From Orientallactaga sibirica (Eukaryota; Chordata; Mammalia; Rodentia; Dipodidae), in contig JAEOAD010000032.1 in the NCBI GenBank assembly GCA_036365145.1, positions 124,001 to 188,000 of the forward strand: DNA of 64,000 bases, in the 5' to 3' direction. A program made the translations under genes and the position numbers. The notes under the pieces were generated by a model. The model saw only the letters and a list, made by a program, of their open reading frames with translations. It was not told where the DNA came from and searched no databases. This document shows positions 58,313 to 64,000 of this stretch, piece by piece; the first letter of the stretch is position 1; every line of letters begins with the position of its first letter.

Positions 58313-59313
58313 TGTGGATATGGTTTGAGTGAATACCATAAGAATTCATGTATTGGGACTTCAGTCCCCCGAGTCATGGTGCTGAGGGATGATAGGATGT
58401 TTAAAAAAATAATTTTATTGAAAGTTATTATACACATTGCCTTCTTTTGTTCCCATTTCTACTGAACCCCTCTTCTTTCCAACTAGTTTCTCTTCTATTT
58501 TTGATGTCTCTCCCTTCCTTCCTTTCCTCCCTCCTTTCTTCCTTTCCTCTCATCCTTTTCCTTCCTTCCTTCCTTCCTTCCTTCCTTCCTTCCTTTCCTT
58601 CCTTCCTTTCTTTTTTTCTCCTTCCACCATCTGTGATGGACTGTTGATGGCCCAGTATTGTGCAGGTCTTGTGTAGGAAATGACAGTTGCTGTTGAATGA
58701 TGACATCATTAATGCAGTGGCCACTTCGTGTCCAGGAGACAGAGATCCACCACACTCCTCTCCACCCTCTGGCTCTTACATTCTTGCTGCCATCTCTTCT
58801 GCAATGTTCCATGCCTCTTAGAGATGGGGTAGAGGTGTCTCATTTATCACTGGGCACTCAACACTCACTTCTCAGAACTTTGATGACTTTGAGTCTCCCC
58901 AGCAGTCACTGTTTTCTTCAAGAAAAAGTTTCTCTGGCCAAAGTTGAGAGCAGCACTAATTGATGGGCATGAACATAAATAATATTTAGAGAGGGAATAG
59001 AAGGGAGGCCTACTGGAATTGATCTTGGAAAGGATTAAAGTAGGGTCTTTGGGGCCCTGAGTTAGTTCTCAGAGGATCAAATTGTTATAACAGCAAGCAT
59101 GACCCCCACATTGCTCTGCAGCTTCCTGTTTCATCATGAGATCACTCACTCTTATCTGTACTGCTGCTGACAGCCTTTTCCAGCGACCAGTACATCAGGG
59201 CTGCCTGACCATGGACATTCAACCTCCAAAAGTGTGGGAGAAATAACCTTCCTTTCCTTATATGATACCATGCCTCAAGTATTTTCCATACAGCAATGTA
59301 AAATGGAGAATAC
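58313..59313 (+). mobile_element. Old MaLR LTR interrupted by an L1 tail
   Basis: Left arm 58313-58397 ('tgtggatatggtttgagtg', 'attcatgtattgggacttc') and right arm 59035-59313 ('ggggccctgagttagttctc', 'ctgcctgaccatggacattc', 'ccaaaagtgtgggagaaat', ending 'aaaatggagaatac') belong to one MaLR-type LTR. The middle is a minus-strand L1 type I 3' UTR (58398-58985). Confidence 0.65.
58398..58985 (-). mobile_element. L1 type I 3' UTR tail, with TTCC repeat
   Basis: 'aattttattgaaagttatta' start, 'ccaactagtttctcttctat', 'ctctggctcttacattctt' and 'agtctccccagcagtcact'. A (TTCC)n-type polypyrimidine expansion lies within it at 58507-58622. Confidence 0.7.
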
Positions 59314-59886
59314 CCTCCCTTCCTGGAGTGAGTTTAATCATTCATAATAATAACTGTCTCCATCAAGCACTCTTGGCTGGTTCTCCCCTCATCCTTCCCT
59401 CGCTCATCTCTATTTCTCTTGCTGGCTTTCTGGGTCACCTCCCTGAGCCCATGTCCTTGTTCCAGTGCCCACTTTGGGAGGACTCAAATGAAGAAGAGCT
59501 GGCTGTTCATTTGGTAGGTCATATAAGCTAACCTTTGCCACAAGCACACACTTGATTAGTGCTTGTCCATGACTATTGAAGGAATACCATGGAGAGTTGC
59601 CTGTGTGCTCGGCAAGGATTTTAGATATTGAATGGAGTAGACCGAATCTCTGCCCTCGTGACCCTTCAACGTATCTCTTCTAAACAACCCTGGAACCTCG
59701 TGTGAGATGTTATTTTTACCTTCATTTCATATATAACTAATGGGAGTTTAAACATAAAGCAATTTTATATTCTCAAACATTGCTAACTTTTGCTTGAGGG
59801 TAGGGGTGGTGTCTCCTTTGGATTTCTATTCAAGTTCATGATGTTTTTGACATTTTTTTTGTGATTAAAAAACACATTCTAGGTTT

Positions 59887-59887
<1 letters not shown>

Positions 59888-59954
<67 letters not shown>

Positions 59955-59955
59955 T
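59888..59955. repeat. (TTTC)n microsatellite at a B1 tail
   Basis: About 16 TTTC units followed by T15. It is probably the expanded tail of the adjacent minus-strand B1. Confidence 0.95.
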
Positions 59956-60440
59956 TTTTTTTTTTTTCCTAGGTGGGTCTCACTAGCTCAGGCTGACCTG
60001 GAATTCACTATGTAGTCTCAGGATGGCCTCAAACTCATGGTGATCCTCCTACCTCTGCCTCCCATGTACTGGGATTAAATGTATGTGCCACCATGCACAG
60101 CACACATCCTAGTTTTATGTATGCATTTTTTTTGTTTGGTTTTTCGAGGTAGTGTCCCACTCCAGCCCAGGCTGACCTGGAATTAGCTATGTAGTCTCAG
60201 GGTGGCCTGGTACTCATAGCAATCTACCTCCTGAGTGCTGGGATTAAAGGCATGCGCCACCAAGCCTGGATGTATGCAGTTTTTGACAGAGCTTTATGTA
60301 GGCTACACTGGCCTCAAACTTGCTGTGTTGCTGAGGATGACCTTGAACTTCTGAACAGGAGGGGATGACCTTGAACTTCTCATCTACCTGACTCCACTTC
60401 CCAAGTGCTGATATGACAGGTGTGTCCCCGCCTCATTGAT
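59956..60440 (-). mobile_element. Three B1-type elements in a row
   Basis: 59956-60103 ('cctaggtgggtctcactag'), 60128-60270 ('gtttggtttttcgaggtagt', 'gcatgcgccaccaagcctgg') and an old one at 60285-60440 ('ctacactggcctcaaacttg', 'cttcccaagtgctgatatga'). The third has a local duplication of 'ggatgaccttgaacttct' (at about 60333 and 60363). Confidence 0.75.
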
Positions 60441-60444
60441 TTAT

Positions 60445-60530
60445 GTGGCACTGAAGAGCAAACCCCAGGCTCCGTGCATGCTAGGCCAGCACTCTACCCA
60501 CTGAGCTGTACCCCCAACCCAAATCCTATT
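60445..60530 (-). mobile_element. ID-like tRNA SINE
   Basis: 'gagcaaaccccaggctccgt', 'ctaggccagcactctaccca' and 'ctgagctgtacccccaaccc' match the reversed ID type. Confidence 0.7.
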
Positions 60531-60698
60531 AGTTTTAAAACTTCAACCTCATGATCAATGTTTGGGCTTCTTCCTCTCTGCTGCGGCTGCAGGTTCTCCA
60601 CATCCACAGGGCTTTAGAACTCTGACATGGGTCTTCCTGCCAGGGATGCTGATGTTCCAGAGCTGGCCTGGAGTCTGGGCTTTAAAAACCTCTAGGTT

Positions 60699-60895
60699 TG
60701 GGCTGGAGAGATGGCTCAGCACTTAAAGGCACTTGCTGTCAAAACCTGATGGCCTGAGTTTGATTCCCTGGTACCCATATAAAGCCAGGTGCAAGTGGCA
60801 CATGCATCTGGAGTTTATTTGCAGTGGCAAGAAGCCTGGAAGTGCCCATTCATATTTTCTCTCTCTTTGTAAATAAACAAAAATATTTTTAAAAA
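60699..60895 (+). mobile_element. DIP-like SINE, well preserved
   Basis: 'ggctggagagatggctcagc', 'gatggcctgagtttgattcc', 'gcacatgcatctggagttta' and (CT)n to 'gtaaataaac'. Confidence 0.9.
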
Positions 60896-60896
60896 T

Positions 60897-61068
60897 CCCT
60901 CCTCCAGGTTCCTCTATGAGGAAAACATGATGACATCAAAATAGAAGAGACTAGTTGGGAAGGAGGAATTCAGTGGAGGAGGGGGAAAAGGAGGATTGTG
61001 GAAAGGGATTTGATCATGATATGTTGTCTATATTTATGGGAGCTGTCAATAAAACGTTTAAAAACATC
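60897..61068 (+). mobile_element. Short L1 type I 3' end
   Basis: The last 170 bp of the tail: 'aaatagaagagactagttgg', 'aggaattcagtggaggaggg' and 'atgggagctgtcaataaaac'. Strongly 5'-truncated. Confidence 0.8.
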
Positions 61069-61202
61069 TAGATAAAACCTTCCAGGTGATTTTCATGTGT
61101 GGCCATGGTTGAATACTCTGTTCTAAGAGTCTTGGGGAGAATGTGGGAATAACGTAATCACTCATTGTCTCCTCCCCTCCCTTTCCCAGAGAGCATCATA
61201 AC

Positions 61203-61215
61203 AGGTCAAAGGTCA
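61203..61215 (+). promoter_or_regulatory. Perfect DR1 nuclear-receptor half-site repeat
   Basis: AGGTCAAAGGTCA: two consensus half-sites with a 1-bp spacer, the form bound by PPAR/RXR, HNF4 and COUP-TF. It lies in sequence (61070-61345) not recognised as a repeat. Function unproven. Confidence 0.4.
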
Positions 61216-61351
61216 CCATCAACAGCATTAGAAACCGAGCTGCACCTGCAGTCCAGCTTCTCTGTTACCTTTGTTCCTCATCTAGTTGGGGAGATCCTGG
61301 GACTAAGCATATCTGAGGTGAAGCTGGCTTCCTTCTTAAAATCACAATTTT

Positions 61352-61545
61352 GGGGGCTGCAGAGATGGCTTAGCGGTTTAGGTGCTTGCCGGCAAAGCCA
61401 AAGGACCTCGGTTTGATTCCCCAGGACCCATGTTAGCCAGATGCACAAGGAGGCACTGGCATCTGGAGTTCATTTGCAGTGGCTGGAGGCCCTGGCAAGC
61501 CTAGTCTCTCTCAAATAAATAAATAAAATGAAAATTTAAAAAATG
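61352..61545 (+). mobile_element. DIP-like SINE, well preserved
   Basis: 'gggctgcagagatggcttag', 'cggtttgattccccaggacc', 'gccagatgcacaaggaggc', 'ttcatttgcagtggctggag' and an (AATA)n tail. One of the youngest-looking copies. Confidence 0.92.
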
Positions 61546-61855
61546 ACAATTTTGGAAGAAAAATTATTTTTTAAACATTTCAACAAATAGGATTTTTAAA
61601 TGAAATAGAATGTAAAATTTAGGTGAATTGGAAAAAAAGTTCACAAGGAAATCCATGTGATGGACTCCATGAATTCCGACACCTGTGAAACTGAACTTTG
61701 ATTCTATTTAGTGTCTTCTGTCTGCACACTGAGAAAATTCTGGAAGCTAGATTTTGTATTATGTCATTTAGTATCTCCTCCCCCTGGTGCTGGGAGCCGC
61801 TAACTTGTGTGCTCTTTTCTCTTCCTTGGGAGTGCCTTCAAAACTTCACTATTGG

Positions 61856-61945
61856 GTCAGGGTTATGACTCAGTGGTGGAGCACATTCCTCGCATGTACA
61901 AGGCCCTGGGTTTGATCTCCAGCTCTGCAGGGGGAAAAAAGGAAA
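61856..61945 (+). mobile_element. ID-like tRNA SINE
   Basis: 'gggttatgactcagtggtgg', 'gcatgtacaaggccctgggt' and 'ttgatctccagctctgcag', with an A/G-rich tail. Confidence 0.7.
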
Positions 61946-62274
61946 AGAAAATCAAATAAACTAATATGAAGAGTATATGAATCCTGTATGCATAGTTTTG
62001 TGTATGTGTGTGTGTGTGTTGGTTTGTAGTTGCCATAAATAACTTACTTGGTACAGAGATAAGACTGAACAAGCGGGAAAAGTGATGTTAAAACCTTTAG
62101 GTCCAAAGAGTCTCTTACAGTGATGTTTATTTATTTATTTTCTTTGAGAAGCTCCTGATATTATTACTTTATGGCAATTATAATGCTTGTGTGTCATTCA
62201 TACCTCTATAACTGGGAAATTAAAGGTGAAGAAAGAGGGAATGTATAAAAATCTTAAATTCATATTTTACTTAG

Positions 62275-62532
62275 ATTTTAAAATTTTTTTTGTTTATTTT
62301 TTATTTATCTATTTGAGAGCAACAGACAGAGAGAGAAAGAGGAGAGAGAAAGAGGCAGAGTGTGTGAGAGAGAATAGGCGCATTAGGGCCTCCAGCCACT
62401 GCAAATGAACTCCAGATGCATGTGCCACCTTGCACATCTAGCTTACATGGGTACTGGGGAATTGAGCCTCGAACCAAGGTCCTTAGGCTTCACAGGCAAG
62501 TGTGTAACCACTAAGCCATCTCTCCAGCTCCT
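62275..62532 (-). mobile_element. DIP-like SINE
   Basis: 'tttatttatctatttgagag', long GA run, 'ttagggcctccagccactgc', 'gggtactggggaattgagcc' and the head 'accactaagccatctctccag'. Confidence 0.88.
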
Positions 62533-63565
62533 TTATTTAGTTTTTAAGAACAGACACATAGTAGTGCATATTTAGTACATGTATACAATGTGTAGCAATC
62601 CACTCAGGGTAAATGGCATACCCATTACCTTAAATATTGTTATCTTCCTTTGCCTCTACTAGTATTTTGAAATAATTAGTTATTGTTAACAGTAGTAGAA
62701 ATCACTTATAATCAGATTAAAAGTACATTCTCTTTTTAGAGGAGCTGTGATAGAAATTGTTTTGTGCTGAGTTCTGGCATGGCAAACATCTCTCAGTTGT
62801 TCAAGCATCTATTGCAGACAGCTGTATGGAGAAGTCATTTGAGGTTATACAAACAAAACATGATGGCAAGCACTATGGCATTTATTGTTAAGGTGAGTCT
62901 ATAATGTGTTTTTAATCTTTGGCCCAGTTTCATGTTAACTAGTTATAATCATCAATGACACAACCTAAAAGAATTGCAGAGTTTTGACTTGTTGGATTTC
63001 ATCATTTGGGTTCTTGGTTGGAAAATACAGGAACTACAGTAAAAACATAAAAAATATATTGTGAAAATACTGGAAGTCCACTGAAACTCCAGAAAGACTA
63101 GAGAAGTGAGTTCAGAAATGAGGTAGACATAGAGGGAAGTGAGTATGGCCAAGGGCTGGTCAGGGAGGCACTAATGTCTCCAGCACATCACTGCCTCCTC
63201 AAGGACACTCCCTGTTGCCATCTTCACGTACTCATGAGCATGAGTTCCAGCCTGCAGGTGTCAAAGCATTTGTATGGAGGTCAGAGGACAACTTTTACTT
63301 GTCAGTCTTTGCATTTCCCCTCATTTGAGATGAGTTTTTCTAGTTCACCAATTTGTTCAACAGATTAACTGATCTCTAAGATTCTCACAGAGTCTCTGTC
63401 CCCATCTCCCTTCTCATCCTGAGCATGCTGGGATTATAAATGCTACCTACAGTGTCAGGTTTTAAGTGGGTTTTGGGGATTTGAACTCAGGTATTTACAC
63501 TTGTGGCATAAGCAGTTTATTTACTAGCTATCTTCCTAGCATTGTGTAAAGATTTTAAACAGTGT
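62533..63565. other. Intergenic stretch without a recognised feature
   Basis: AT-rich, with scraps such as 'gtacatgtatacaatgtgta' (62577) that recall an old L1 3' end. No firm call. Confidence 0.35.
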
Positions 63566-63870
63566 GTCAGTTTTCTGTCACTGGCAAGATCCCTGAGGAT
63601 CAACTTTGAAGCAGGTTTCAGGGCATTGGCTCAGGGACCTGTTGTTTTTGGACTTGTGATGGAGGGAGTGCATCATGGTGGAGCACATGGTGAAGGTAGT
63701 GGCTCAGTTCATGGTGGCCAGGATGGGATGGAGAGAGAAAGATAAGGAGGAGGAGGAGGAGGAGGAGGAGGAAGAGGAGGATGGCTGGGATCTCAGTACT
63801 ACTTACCAGTGGGCAAATCTTTCCTGTCAACTTGGTCCAGTCCAGGTGTGCCTGTTTACTTCAGGCAAAT
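63566..63870 (-). mobile_element. Possible decayed MaLR-type LTR with (GGA)n
   Basis: 'ttctgtcactggcaagatcc', 'ccaggatgggatggagagag' and 'tcctgtcaacttggtccagt' have the look of an old LTR in reverse. A (GGA)n run at 63750-63780 interrupts it. Family and ends uncertain. Confidence 0.3.
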
Positions 63871-63939
63871 CATTCTCTTTCACATTCATCCTGAACAAGT
63901 TGTTCAGTAGCTTTTTATTTCTCATATGAGCAGGGCTTT

Positions 63940-63959
63940 AAATTTTATCTATTTGAGAA

Positions 63960-64000
<41 letters not shown>
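63940..64000 (-). mobile_element. DIP-like SINE cut by the window end
   Basis: 'aattttatctatttgagaaa' followed by an unbroken GA run to the last base is the tail side of a reversed DIP SINE, as at 62275. The head lies outside the window. Confidence 0.75.

Overview
The window is mammalian, non-coding nuclear DNA built almost wholly of retrotransposons. Three things point to a rodent: dozens of 7SL-derived B1 SINEs, short ID-like tRNA SINEs, and a very abundant tRNA-derived SINE with A/B boxes, the core 'gccagatgcac...gcatctgg' and a GA-rich/(ATAA)n tail. The last resembles, from memory, the DIP family (B2 superfamily) of jerboas and relatives, so a dipodoid rodent such as Jaculus is my best guess; this is inference. 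I found no intact host gene, tRNA, rRNA or CRISPR array. The longer open frames lie in LINE-1 remnants, a dead zinc-finger retrocopy, SINEs or simple repeats. || Layout. 1-14.6 kb: LINE-1 (L1) 3' tails, SINEs and several ERVL/MaLR solo LTRs, three of which in the window have perfect 5-bp target-site duplications (TSDs). 14.6-19 kb: the most repeat-poor part, with a CTCF-like motif near 15.28 kb. 19-23.4 kb: a B1/DIP cluster and a MaLR LTR. 23.4-41.5 kb: the centrepiece, a Russian-doll stack. An old minus-strand L1 (5' end near 41.47 kb, 3' tail near 23.43 kb) was split by an 8.2-kb rearranged L1 (24902-33100, 17-bp TSD). It was split again by a 4.2-kb processed copy of a KRAB-C2H2 zinc-finger mRNA (about 33487-37696, minus). 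That retrocopy was in turn split by a plus-strand polyadenylated retrocopy (33651-35276, 15-bp TSD) with a 130-bp poly(A), and a MaLR LTR landed in the outer L1 tail. The zinc-finger copy seems to carry a B1-derived exon ending exactly at a B1 splice-donor-like site. 41.5-49.8 kb: older L1 and HAL1-like remnants, MIR, and DIP/B1 clusters. 49.8-55.9 kb: an old plus-strand L1 interrupted by three SINEs and a younger L1 tail. 55.9-64 kb: SINEs, an interrupted MaLR LTR, simple repeats and unrecognised sequence with a perfect DR1 nuclear-receptor motif and a GC-box/G4 cluster. || Nothing here forms an operon or pathway. Biological interest lies in the order of insertions (datable by nesting), in candidate regulatory sites brought in by SINEs (CTCF-like cores in all three copies of one long DIP-like subtype), and in the odd structure of the local L1s: very long 3' UTRs with internal duplication, and a duplicated 5' UTR with an ORF2 scrap between the copies.
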